Assembly (NCBI GenBank): GCA_047600785.1
Contig: JASGKH010000001.1
Coordinates: 1,116,001-1,180,000, forward strand
Direction of reading: 5' to 3'
Source of the DNA: Breznakibacter sp047600785
Lineage (GTDB): Bacteria; Bacteroidota; Bacteroidia; Bacteroidales; Marinilabiliaceae
DNA length: 64,000 nucleotides
Below the pieces are notes generated by a model. The model had not been told where the DNA came from. It saw only the letters and a program-made list of their open reading frames with translations, and searched no databases. A program made the position numbers and the translations under genes. Shown here in pieces: positions 17,550-25,071 of the stretch (positions are counted from its first letter, which is position 1; every line of letters begins with the position of its first letter).

Positions 17550-18172
17550 GAAAAAAAAGCAACAAGAAACGGGTCGATAAAGCTCCGGCAAGAAGGACTT
17601 ATCCATCCCGCCTGTCGGGCAACAGAATGTTCGACGACCTCAAAGACATGGCACTGGTAGCCGGTGGCGTGCTTTTGGGCAAACAAGTGGCCAATCTGGT
17701 CGCCAAAGGTACCACTACCGTTAGCGGTATGTTCGGTATTGAAGGCGTGGACGGGGCAACAGTCGAAAACATGGTCAGACCGTTGGCGACGGTGGGGATC
17801 GGTTTGGCTGCCCATCAGTTGGTCAAGAACCCAATGGGCAAAAAGGTTGCCATTGGGGTTTGTACCTATGGCGTGATCGACGGCATCCAGCGCATTACCG
17901 GCAAAACCTACATCAATGGATTGGGCAATGCAGAAACGGTAGTGCCGATGGCTTACCAAGCATTGCCACAATATCAATTCCCTACCATGGGTATTGAGGA
18001 CGTGACGCCCGAATCCATCACAGCCGGGGCAAGCGATGAACCATCCCAGACCATTACCGCTGGTATTGGAGAAACCGTGATCGACATCACTGCCGGCTTT
18101 GAAAACTATGACACCGAAAGCGTCATGGAGGGTCTGGGTGGCGACGACGAAGATCTGGCCATCACTGCCTAA
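17543..18172 (+). CDS. Glycine-rich membrane-associated protein (virion candidate)
   Basis: 209 residues. Basic N-terminus (MARKKSNKKRVDKAPARR), two hydrophobic Gly/Ala-rich stretches (LVAGGVLLGKQVANLV at about 39-54; LATVGIGLAAHQLV about 80) and an acidic C-terminus. It repeats the Gly motifs of its neighbours: FGIEGVDG (about 62), INGLGN (about 123), MEGLGGDDED (about 193). It lies 23 bases after the transglutaminase-fold gene and starts within the conserved CGCAAAATGGCAA box. No known family; a virion membrane protein is suggested by context. Confidence 0.5.
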   Translation: MARKKSNKKRVDKAPARRTYPSRLSGNRMFDDLKDMALVAGGVLLGKQVANLVAKGTTTVSGMFGIEGVDGATVENMVRPLATVGIGLAAHQLVKNPMGKKVAIGVCTYGVIDGIQRITGKTYINGLGNAETVVPMAYQALPQYQFPTMGIEDVTPESITAGASDEPSQTITAGIGETVIDITAGFENYDTESVMEGLGGDDEDLAITA

Positions 18173-18244
18173 CCATTAGGTACGGCTCAATAAAACGTGT
18201 GCTTTCTATTCGGCAATTAACCACACTAAAAAATTGATGCCAAC

Positions 18245-19003
18245 ATGGAAGGTTTAGAGAATTCAGGCTCTTTGATCGAAGAGCAAATCGAGGGTGTATT
18301 GGGAGAGATCGGCGTACCCGCTCCTATCCGCAAACCCGCTGCGAAGAAAATCGCACAAAAAGCGGTAAAACCCGCAGCCCGTCAGGCGCACAGCGCAGGA
18401 CAAAAGAAAGGGCGCAACGGGATCATGGCTGCTGCCGCTTTCCGCTACGACATTACCTCAAAAGGGTATTTCGAGATGAAAAAGGCAGAGTTGCCCGAGG
18501 AGATCCGAGCCAAGCTGGAGAGTCGTGACTTGCAGGTGGTAGATGCCAACATCTACGGTGTGAAAGCCATCGACGGCAAAAGCGTGGTCGATCTGTTGAC
18601 CAGCTCCGACGACAAGGCGGTGGGAAAAAGCAACCTGAACGGCGCCAAGCTGGACATCGGCGAACACTTCTTGGTGACAGCTGTGGCATTGGACTTTGGC
18701 ACGTTTGCCGACAACACCGATGTGACCACCAGCGACTTCTCATCCGATCTTCCGGCGAAGATCAAAAACGGTGAGTTTGAGCTGAAGGTAGGTGCTGAAA
18801 CCTTGTTGCCCGAGAACATCTCGTGCGAGGTGTTCAACAACGAGACATCGGACGGGGGACGCAAGCACATGTTCAAACTGGATCATCCCAAGTGGATTGA
18901 ACCACAAAAGGAGATCAAAGCCCGTTTGACCATGACCGTGGCAGGCACAGCCCATGAGGCCGTGAAGATCACTTTGATCGGTTGCAAGGTGCATAAGAAG
19001 TAA
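18245..19003 (+). CDS. Candidate major coat protein (beta-rich)
   Basis: 252 residues. The first ~62 residues (MEGLENSGSLIEEQIEGVLG, then a Lys/Ala-rich basic stretch) look like a removable or internal arm. The remaining ~190 residues are rich in predicted beta strands, ending in KEIKARLTMTVAGTAHEAVK-ITLIGCKVHKK, compatible with a jelly-roll. Immediately downstream is a strong intrinsic terminator, as often seen after a highly expressed capsid gene. The assignment as major capsid protein is inference from order, composition and terminator; there is no HK97-like sequence. Confidence 0.45.
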   Translation: MEGLENSGSLIEEQIEGVLGEIGVPAPIRKPAAKKIAQKAVKPAARQAHSAGQKKGRNGIMAAAAFRYDITSKGYFEMKKAELPEEIRAKLESRDLQVVDANIYGVKAIDGKSVVDLLTSSDDKAVGKSNLNGAKLDIGEHFLVTAVALDFGTFADNTDVTTSDFSSDLPAKIKNGEFELKVGAETLLPENISCEVFNNETSDGGRKHMFKLDHPKWIEPQKEIKARLTMTVAGTAHEAVKITLIGCKVHKK

Positions 19004-19039
19004 ACGCGCAAGCGAATAGTGGATAGACATCTTTGGTTG

Positions 19040-19071
19040 AAAAAGGCGGCGTGGATCGTCGCCTTTTTTTT
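19040..19071 (+). terminator. Intrinsic terminator after the candidate coat gene
   Basis: GGCGGCG (19,045-19,051), loop TGGAT, CGTCGCC (19,057-19,063) with one G-T pair, followed by eight T. It lies inside the virion block, so it would make the upstream part more abundant than the downstream part. Confidence 0.8.
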
Positions 19072-19074
19072 CGG

Positions 19075-19104
19075 AACTAAAAAACTTAAAAACAAAAAAA
19101 CAAT
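19075..19104 (+). repeat. A-tract repeat, copy 2
   Basis: AACTAAAAAACTTAAAAAC then AAAAAAAC directly before the ATG at 19,103. At this place it would serve as the A-rich translation enhancer of the next gene. Confidence 0.6.
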
Positions 19105-19540
19105 GTATCCCGAATCCGACGAACTGGGTGCCGTCAAAGGCAAAACGCCCACATCTACGCCACCTTCACAGGGCAAAGGACGCCAGAAATATCAGGTGTT
19201 GCGGTTTCAGGTGACAGAGGCCGGACAGGTCAAAACACTCAATACCAACACCAAACAGGAGCATGATCGCATCACGGGTGCGTTCGTAAACATCGAGCAA
19301 CAGGCCGCTCTGGTGGGATCGCTACTGGATTTGAGTATCGACGACACTGAGATTATTCCCGAAGAGTTTGAGGCAACATTGATTAATCGCACAGTTGGTG
19401 TGAGCATCAACCAGATGCCTTACGAATTCGATGTGAGGGCACGTAACTCCAAGATCAAACTCAATTATAGGGACGGATCGGCGCCGGGTGTCAAATACCC
19501 CTACACCGTGAGTGTTTACCTGAGAGCGATTGATTATTAA
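19103..19540 (+). CDS. Beta-rich virion candidate, small
   Basis: 145 residues from the ATG at 19103; a longer open frame upstream runs through the terminator and A-tract and is not credible. After a Gly/Pro/Ser-rich N-terminal tail the protein is mostly beta (KYQVLRFQVTEAGQVKTLN; IIPEEFEATLINRTVGVSIN) and ends in a strand with aromatic residues (YPYTVSVYLRAIDY). The ending resembles that of the next two genes, suggesting related coat or vertex proteins. No family recognised. Confidence 0.5.
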   Translation: MYPESDELGAVKGKTPTSTPPSQGKGRQKYQVLRFQVTEAGQVKTLNTNTKQEHDRITGAFVNIEQQAALVGSLLDLSIDDTEIIPEEFEATLINRTVGVSINQMPYEFDVRARNSKIKLNYRDGSAPGVKYPYTVSVYLRAIDY

Positions 19541-19551
19541 CCCACTGCACC

Positions 19552-20709
19552 ATGGCTAAGAAGATCCTGATCCACACACAGAAAGCATTGCCCGACGAGG
19601 ATTTTGTGACGGACATCCAAATCCCGCTCAACGCAAAGGTTGTCAACGGCCTTATCGTGAACGCTTACGACCGCGAGAAGGGCGTGACCGTCTCGTGGGG
19701 TTATGACATGTTGCAACCAACATTTACGGTAGCGCAGTTCCTTGCGGAGAATAAAGGGTTGCCAGAGTTCTTGGGGCGTGATGTGTTGGTAAACGGAGGT
19801 AGCGACATGACGGCGGTGGAAGCGCTGCGGGATGCTTTTGTGAATGCCATCATCAACGAATACATCACAGCTGCATTGGCCAAAGAGGAGAATGCTGAAA
19901 ACCAATCCGTCTTCACGCAAGCCTATTACGATGCCAAGTTGGCCACTTTAAAGCAACACGTCAACACCGGCTTCTTTGGCACCGGCTTGCGCCAACGCTG
20001 GTATCTGATGCTGGGTGTGAACCTAAAAACGACCCTGAGTGGACAAAAGATCTATGGCACCGCTGAACCGTTGCATGTGGTATCGCAAAAGAAAGCATGG
20101 AATCCGGAAGATTTAAAAGCTTGGTACCGAAAATTCAAAACCGACATCGCCTCCAATGCCACGGCCACAACGGCCAATTATTGGGAGACTTTCTTTAACG
20201 AACCGTCAAACTTCGATCCTGCGACCTACGAAAAGGCAGAAATCTATGTGAAGGTTGCTGATCGTGAAGGAGGTAAATCGACGGCAACCACCTTGGTGAA
20301 CGCCTACACCTACTTTGGCAACAAATATGGTTATCCCGATGCCACATGGTTTAAGTATGTCCCCATCACCAGCAACGAATACGCTTTTGATGCTTACCGC
20401 ACGGCGGAGATGGCTTTGGGATGGTTCTACGACTACGTGACCTATGTGAAGTCGCAAGCCTACTGGAAAAACATCAACTGGGACAAGAGCAACGTGGGTG
20501 AGATGAGCGTGCTGTTCAACAGCGGCCGCGACATTGCCATCCGTGACATGCCGTTGGATCTGAATAACAACACCAAGAGCATCCACTTCAATTTGATCCC
20601 CTTAGACCAGAAGGAACAGGTCAATTCGTTTGTGCGGCTGGTGTTCAAAAACAACGGCAAGGCCAACAACCCCTTTTATGTGAAGACCTATTTTTTCTAC
20701 GAAACTTAA
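19552..20709 (+). CDS. Beta-rich structural protein, alternative major capsid candidate
   Basis: 385 residues, 11 bases after the previous gene. N-terminal strands (MAKKILIHTQKALPDEDFVT), a helical middle (about residues 75-150), an aromatic-rich part (AEMALGWFYDYVTYVKSQAY, about 285) and C-terminal strands ending NPFYVKTYFFYET. The size would suit a double jelly-roll protein, so this is the other candidate for the main capsid subunit. No recognisable family signature; structure prediction would decide. Confidence 0.45.
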   Translation: MAKKILIHTQKALPDEDFVTDIQIPLNAKVVNGLIVNAYDREKGVTVSWGYDMLQPTFTVAQFLAENKGLPEFLGRDVLVNGGSDMTAVEALRDAFVNAIINEYITAALAKEENAENQSVFTQAYYDAKLATLKQHVNTGFFGTGLRQRWYLMLGVNLKTTLSGQKIYGTAEPLHVVSQKKAWNPEDLKAWYRKFKTDIASNATATTANYWETFFNEPSNFDPATYEKAEIYVKVADREGGKSTATTLVNAYTYFGNKYGYPDATWFKYVPITSNEYAFDAYRTAEMALGWFYDYVTYVKSQAYWKNINWDKSNVGEMSVLFNSGRDIAIRDMPLDLNNNTKSIHFNLIPLDQKEQVNSFVRLVFKNNGKANNPFYVKTYFFYET

Positions 20710-20721
20710 ATCCACTGACAC

Positions 20722-21084
20722 ATGGACGTTATCCTGCAAGAACGAATCAAACAGAAGATCTACGAACTGGAGAACATCAAATCGCATGTGACGGTGCCTC
20801 ATGTGTTGATGGTCGAATCGCCCAAGTCGGTGATCGACATCGGCAATGCCTTCTTTTTCTTGGTCAACAAGAACCTGAACGACATTGACCAGACGGCGCG
20901 GCTGACCATCCGCAGCAGCGACAACACCTTTCGGACATCGCCATTGGATTATGCCAACCTAGAGCTGGCGCGATACGAGAGTTTTCGCGACTACATCGAT
21001 ATCCAACTGGAGAATTACACAGACTTCAGGCCGTTCAAACTCGAATTCCTGAAAGTCCAGCCTATCTATCACGACCAAGACTAA
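20722..21084 (+). CDS. Small beta-rich virion candidate
   Basis: 120 residues, 12 bases after the previous gene. Strands VTVPHVLMVESPKSVIDIG and AFFFLVNKNL are followed by ARLTIRSSDNTFRTSPLD and a C-terminal FKLEFLKVQPIYHD. It is the fourth in a row of beta-rich genes. No known family; a minor coat protein is inferred from position. Confidence 0.45.
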   Translation: MDVILQERIKQKIYELENIKSHVTVPHVLMVESPKSVIDIGNAFFFLVNKNLNDIDQTARLTIRSSDNTFRTSPLDYANLELARYESFRDYIDIQLENYTDFRPFKLEFLKVQPIYHDQD

Positions 21085-21096
21085 ACGACACGGAAA

Positions 21097-22104
21097 ATGG
21101 AAAAGAATTACATGAAAGAGATTGAAGCGATCGCCAAAAAGTTCGACTACTGGGACGAATCGAAAAGTCCCTACGCCTTTTTGGTGAGCTACGAAAATGA
21201 CAACAACGCGGGCGTGACCAGCAAGTTCATCACCAAGCGCATGAAGGGCGGCAATGCCTTTCGGGAGTGCATCCAAAAGATGATCCACAACTTCACACCC
21301 GACGTCATCATCATTGAAGAGTTTACGGGCGTCAAAGGAAACGCCCTGAGCCAATACCCCACACGCATCCGTACACGCGAAGTCAACACCAATGCGGTGC
21401 CAGTCCACTCAATGGAGCAACCCCGCATCCAACAGCAAAGCATCGAATCTATGTTCGAAGGGCTGAGCGGACTGGAAGGTTTTGAAGGCGTCAAAAACGG
21501 ATTGGGCGCCATACTGGCCTTTGAGCGCGAACGCCATACAAAAGACATGATGATCGACCGTCTCACCTACGACCAGAAGTTTAGGGAGATGGAGATGAAA
21601 AACGAGATGTCCAAGCTTCAGGAAAGGGTTGAGCAACTCTCACGACAGAACGATGAATTATCATCATCTCTTAGACATAGCAAGGAACAGATCGGCTCTT
21701 TGGAAGAGGAGAACGACGAGCTGCGCGAAGAGAACGAACGCTACAAACCCCACAAGATGTTCAAAGAGGTGGGCATCAACGCACTCACCAATGTGGCGAT
21801 GCAACTGGCCACCAAGAGCCCGTCATTACGAGGCATCTTGGGATTGGACGATGAACCAACTGGAAACCAGACACCAACAGCTCCACCCAATGTGGCCAAC
21901 CTGATCGACGTGGACGAATCCACTTTGTCAGAGGGTCAGAAAAAGACGATGGCCGCTATCAAAGACATCGCGCAAGCTCTCACTACTTGGCCGGTTCCGC
22001 ATCTGGAGAGGTTCATCAAAATCATGGCCTTTATAGAGGACAACGAAGAACGGCAACTGGATTTAGTGGACTATATCAAAGAACAAATTGAACAACAAGC
22101 ATAA
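21097..22104 (+). CDS. Coiled-coil protein with EGLSGLEGFEG motif (virion or scaffold candidate)
   Basis: 335 residues in three parts: an N-terminal alpha/beta domain (about 1-100), the motif FEGLSGLEGFEGVKNGLGAI (about 119-138), and a long coiled coil (about 165-220, LQERVEQLSRQNDELSSSLR), then a helical C-terminus. The glycine motif matches those in the 15306 and 17543 products. It could be a scaffold or internal virion protein processed at the Gly motif. Function unknown. Confidence 0.5.
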   Translation: MEKNYMKEIEAIAKKFDYWDESKSPYAFLVSYENDNNAGVTSKFITKRMKGGNAFRECIQKMIHNFTPDVIIIEEFTGVKGNALSQYPTRIRTREVNTNAVPVHSMEQPRIQQQSIESMFEGLSGLEGFEGVKNGLGAILAFERERHTKDMMIDRLTYDQKFREMEMKNEMSKLQERVEQLSRQNDELSSSLRHSKEQIGSLEEENDELREENERYKPHKMFKEVGINALTNVAMQLATKSPSLRGILGLDDEPTGNQTPTAPPNVANLIDVDESTLSEGQKKTMAAIKDIAQALTTWPVPHLERFIKIMAFIEDNEERQLDLVDYIKEQIEQQA

Positions 22105-22107
22105 ACC

Positions 22108-22290
22108 ATGGCACACAAAGCACAAATCACCATCCACAACGACAGCATGTTAAAGGCACAAAAGCTGGAGACATTGCTGCAAAGCACCATTAACAAAGTG
22201 GATCACGACGACTTCATTAAGCTGCTCCAGAAGGTGAACGAAAAGCCTTCGGTGGTAAAGACAGCGTTGAAGTACATCCACCTTGCATAA
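22108..22290 (+). CDS. 60-residue helical protein, unknown
   Basis: Starts three bases after the previous stop and is certainly part of the same transcript. Helical (LKAQKLETLLQSTINKVDHD) with no motif. Kept as a gene because of tight spacing and good codon use. Confidence 0.5.
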   Translation: MAHKAQITIHNDSMLKAQKLETLLQSTINKVDHDDFIKLLQKVNEKPSVVKTALKYIHLA

Positions 22291-22311
22291 CCAACACTTA
22301 CAGACATTACG

Positions 22312-22794
22312 ATGAATCCCTTAATAGCCGCTGCGGCCGTTGATGCAGCACCCAAAATCATGGATCGCGTGATACCCGTTTATAAAACGGTGTTCTTCAC
22401 TGCCTTGGCGGTGGGCGGCGGCTATTTCATCTACCGACAGATCAAAGGCAGCACCAAAGACCCGTCGGGTAACAACATCGGCAACCTTCAGATCAACACC
22501 GCCAAATTGAGCTATAGCCCCAGTGAATATAGCCTGATGGCACAAAAGCTCTACTTGGCCATGGATCAGATAGGCTACAACGGAACCGATATTTTTTCGG
22601 TACTCAACACCATGCGTAACCGCGACGATGTGTTGATGCTGGTCAAAGCCTTTGGCATCAAACGGTACGGCATTGTCACCAGCCTCTTTTTTGGGACTGA
22701 TTTGAACCTGATTGGATGGTTGAGTGAAGAGCTCAACACCAGTGACAAAGAACGTGCAGGAGCCATCTTCCGTGCCATGGGTGTCCCCTTTTAA
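22312..22794 (+). CDS. Membrane-anchored protein, paralogue A
   Basis: 160 residues: an N-terminal TM segment (VFFTALAVGGGYFIYRQI, about 24-41), a short spacer, then a helical domain of about 90 residues: YSLMAQKLYLAMDQIGYNGT...DIFSVLNTMRNRDDVLMLVK...LNLIGWLSEELNTSDKERA...AMGVPF. The next gene has the same anchor-plus-domain plan and the same ending (VPF), so the two are tandem duplicates. Similar domains occur in unannotated Bacteroidota viral proteins as far as I recall, without known function. A virion-membrane or vertex role is inferred. Confidence 0.55.
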   Translation: MNPLIAAAAVDAAPKIMDRVIPVYKTVFFTALAVGGGYFIYRQIKGSTKDPSGNNIGNLQINTAKLSYSPSEYSLMAQKLYLAMDQIGYNGTDIFSVLNTMRNRDDVLMLVKAFGIKRYGIVTSLFFGTDLNLIGWLSEELNTSDKERAGAIFRAMGVPF

Positions 22795-22804
22795 AACAAC
22801 GCAA

Positions 22805-23203
22805 ATGAGAAAAACAGTAGGTTATACCATCCTTGGTGCCGGTGCCTTATTGGTGTTGATCGGCATCCTATCGAAGAAACAAGGAGCTGCAAATAACAAT
22901 GCCCAGGACAATGGATCTGAGGACGGCAATGTGTCGTTCACAGCTATGGAATTTGTGGCCATGGCCGATGCCGTTTACAATGCCAAAGGAATGGTGAACG
23001 ACGATGAAGAGGCCATCTACCGTGTGTTCGACAGCTTACAGAGCCGTGCCGACCTGTTGCAGCTCATCCTTGTGTTTGGCGAAAGAAGGTTCTTCAAATA
23101 TGGCAGCGATATGAACCTGACGGCATGGATCAAAGACACCCTGAGCACCACGGAGCAGGTGCGGGTGAAAGCGGTTTACGACAAATTCAACGTTCCCTTT
23201 TAA
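22805..23203 (+). CDS. Membrane-anchored protein, paralogue B
   Basis: 132 residues from the ATG at 22805 (MRKTVGYTILGAGALLVLIG is the TM anchor); the frame is open upstream but overlaps paralogue A. After an Asn/Gly-rich spacer comes a domain matching paralogue A: FVAMADAVYNAKGM, AIYRVFDSLQSRADLLQLIL, MNLTAWIKDTLSTTEQVRVK, ending FNVPF. Its stop overlaps the next start (TAATG). Confidence 0.55.
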   Translation: MRKTVGYTILGAGALLVLIGILSKKQGAANNNAQDNGSEDGNVSFTAMEFVAMADAVYNAKGMVNDDEEAIYRVFDSLQSRADLLQLILVFGERRFFKYGSDMNLTAWIKDTLSTTEQVRVKAVYDKFNVPF

Positions 23204-23781
23204 TGAAACAATCAACCAAATACCTAGTAGGTGGAACATTAGCCATCGTAGGACTGGCGTTGGCTGTGACGGCCATCCGCCAAAGACAAAGCAATTCTTT
23301 TCCGTTAGATAGTCGAGGTCAGGCCGGTGACCCGATTGTCCGAAACTATTTCGGGCAGTCGGGTTCACTGGCTTCTACCTTTCCGCGTGGTATTCGCAAC
23401 AACAATCCCGGCAACATCAAAATGACCGGCTCCACATGGGGCGGCGAGATACCCCAAGAACAAAACACGGATGGGACGTTTGAGCAGTTCACCACCTTCG
23501 AGTATGGCGTAAGAGCCATGATAAAGCTGGTGTCGAACCATATCAAAAACGGTTACAACACCATTGAGAAGCTTCTGCATAAATACGCTCCATCGAGCGA
23601 AAACCCGACATCCAACTACATCGCGTTTGTAGTCAAAGAGACGGGTTATCCCAAAGATGCCGGATTGTTGCCGACCAAAGCGACATTGAAGAAGCTGGTG
23701 CAGGCCATGGCCAAGTTCGAGAACGGCCAGAGCTATCCGATATACGATTCGCATTTTGAAGACGGGTACAATCTCCTATAA
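23203..23781 (+). CDS. Membrane-anchored muralytic protein (structural protein P5-type domain)
   Basis: 192 residues from the ATG at 23203. N-terminal TM anchor (YLVGGTLAIVGLALAVTAIR, about 6-25), linker, then a lysozyme-like domain with the signature FPRGIRNNNPGNIKMTGSTW and the later block FTTFEYGVRAMIKLVSNHIK. This domain is annotated in databases after phage phi6 lytic protein P5. An anchored version inside a virion block suggests a virion-associated enzyme that opens the cell wall at entry, different from the lysis muramidase at 28697. It shares the anchor-first plan with the two preceding genes. Confidence 0.7.
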   Translation: MKQSTKYLVGGTLAIVGLALAVTAIRQRQSNSFPLDSRGQAGDPIVRNYFGQSGSLASTFPRGIRNNNPGNIKMTGSTWGGEIPQEQNTDGTFEQFTTFEYGVRAMIKLVSNHIKNGYNTIEKLLHKYAPSSENPTSNYIAFVVKETGYPKDAGLLPTKATLKKLVQAMAKFENGQSYPIYDSHFEDGYNLL

Positions 23782-23790
23782 TCCACGGCC

Positions 23791-24744
23791 ATGATACAGT
23801 TGACATCGACAGCCGGATTGACGGTCAAATTCCCCGATTACATCTTCACCACCAATCGCATCCGTTACGTGGATGCCGACTATGTGGTGATCGACAACGT
23901 GCAGTTTGTACGTTCTTCGCTCAAAAGGCTCACCGATGAATCGGGCGAAACCGCCGGTTCTGGAGATGCGGCAACGACCACCGTGACCGATTTACCTTTT
24001 GACGGGAACCGTCCCGTGAAGCGTTCCGGGTTGCCACTCATCAATCCTGCTGCCATCTCGGTAAAAGGGTTCTTGGAAAACTATTTCTATCCGTTCGTGC
24101 CGGCGTCACTTGCTTTTTCGGGTAGCGACGCCAACTATGAATACGGCACCCAGCAAAGCGTGACGCTTTCGGCAGTGGTGACTCCCAACGATGAGACAGC
24201 CATTGCCAACCGTCGCATCGTTGAAACCACCAACGGCAACAATATCGTGACGGTAGGCAGTGCCAACAGCTTTGGGGTGACACTCAATGTATCAGGAAAT
24301 TCTGCTTCCCTACTAGCCAACAAGCAGCGCACTTTTCGGGCTTTGGCCGATGTGGGTGGTAACGGCAATCCGGAGACGATTCAATCTGCCTTGCGGAATA
24401 TCAACTTCTATATGCCAACCTTTTATGGCATGTCGGTAGCCCTACTTACAGGTGCGCAACTATTCAGCACATTGACAAAGGTGATTCAAAACGAATCGAC
24501 CAAGCAATTTGCGGTTGTCTATAACGGCACTGACAGATACCTCTACTTTGCCACCCCATATTTTGGATCAATGCCAATCATCAGAGACAACAATGGGTTT
24601 GATGTCACGGCATCATTTGCGCGTGAGATACTGTTGGTTGAAACAAATAACAAATACCCCAGATGGGAAGCCAACTATTTCGTATGGCGCACCACGGTTC
24701 CAACCAGTGTGTCGGGCAAAACATTTACCATCACCTTTCCTTAA
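23791..24744 (+). CDS. Fibre/spike-type protein
   Basis: 317 residues. N-terminal beta strands (LTSTAGLTVKFPDYIF), a Gly/Ala/Thr-rich linker, the segment INPAAISVKGFLENYFYPFV seen in fibre-like proteins of Bacteroidota phages (my recollection, not searched), an Ig-like middle (SVTLSAVVTPNDETAIANRR) and a C-terminal beta domain. It lies directly before the large spike gene. Probably part of the host-recognition apparatus. Confidence 0.55.
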   Translation: MIQLTSTAGLTVKFPDYIFTTNRIRYVDADYVVIDNVQFVRSSLKRLTDESGETAGSGDAATTTVTDLPFDGNRPVKRSGLPLINPAAISVKGFLENYFYPFVPASLAFSGSDANYEYGTQQSVTLSAVVTPNDETAIANRRIVETTNGNNIVTVGSANSFGVTLNVSGNSASLLANKQRTFRALADVGGNGNPETIQSALRNINFYMPTFYGMSVALLTGAQLFSTLTKVIQNESTKQFAVVYNGTDRYLYFATPYFGSMPIIRDNNGFDVTASFAREILLVETNNKYPRWEANYFVWRTTVPTSVSGKTFTITFP

Positions 24745-24753
24745 ATCTAACTC

Positions 24754-25071
24754 ATGGCCATAGAAATCATAGACGGCTTCAAAGTCAACAAGGCCGTACC
24801 CATAGATACACAACGCACGGTGGTTGCCACCCTTGCTGACCGCAATGCGATCCCTGCAACTATTCGATATGAAGGGATGGAAACCCGTGTGGTTGCTACC
24901 AGAACCAAATACGTATTGGAGGGTGGCATCGCCAATACCAACTGGAAACCGATGGTCAATAGCTCCATCCCCGATTATGCCTTCAGCTCAATCGAAAGAA
25001 ATCCGCACGTTGGATTTATCCTACTTGGACAGTGCAGTGGATGTGTGGCTCTATCCTTCACGGGTGTATGA
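24754..25071 (+). CDS. N-terminal part of the large spike protein (frame 1, before a frameshift)
   Basis: Starts MAIEIIDGFKVNKAVPIDTQ, nine bases after the previous gene, and reads well up to about NSSIPDYAFSSIE (24,990). From there the sensible sequence continues in the +1 frame (EIRTLDLSYLDSAVDVWLYP), while this frame ends at 25,071 after about 27 unlikely residues. One extra A in CGAAAGAAATCC (about 24,992-25,003) would explain it. The gene is therefore best read as one protein with the 24824-28138 frame, either mutated, mis-sequenced, or expressed by frameshifting. Confidence 0.65.
   Translation: MAIEIIDGFKVNKAVPIDTQRTVVATLADRNAIPATIRYEGMETRVVATRTKYVLEGGIANTNWKPMVNSSIPDYAFSSIERNPHVGFILLGQCSGCVALSFTGV

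Noticed and set aside
19019..19102. Longer start for the 145-residue virion gene (extra LWLKKAAWIVAFFFGTKKLK)
   Set aside because: The extension would translate the intrinsic terminator and the A-tract leader; the ATG at 19103 has proper context.
24824..24994. First ~57 codons of the large spike frame as real protein
   Set aside because: This is out of frame with the plausible N-terminus MAIEIIDGFK and has no protein-like character (MRSLQLFDMKGWKPVW).
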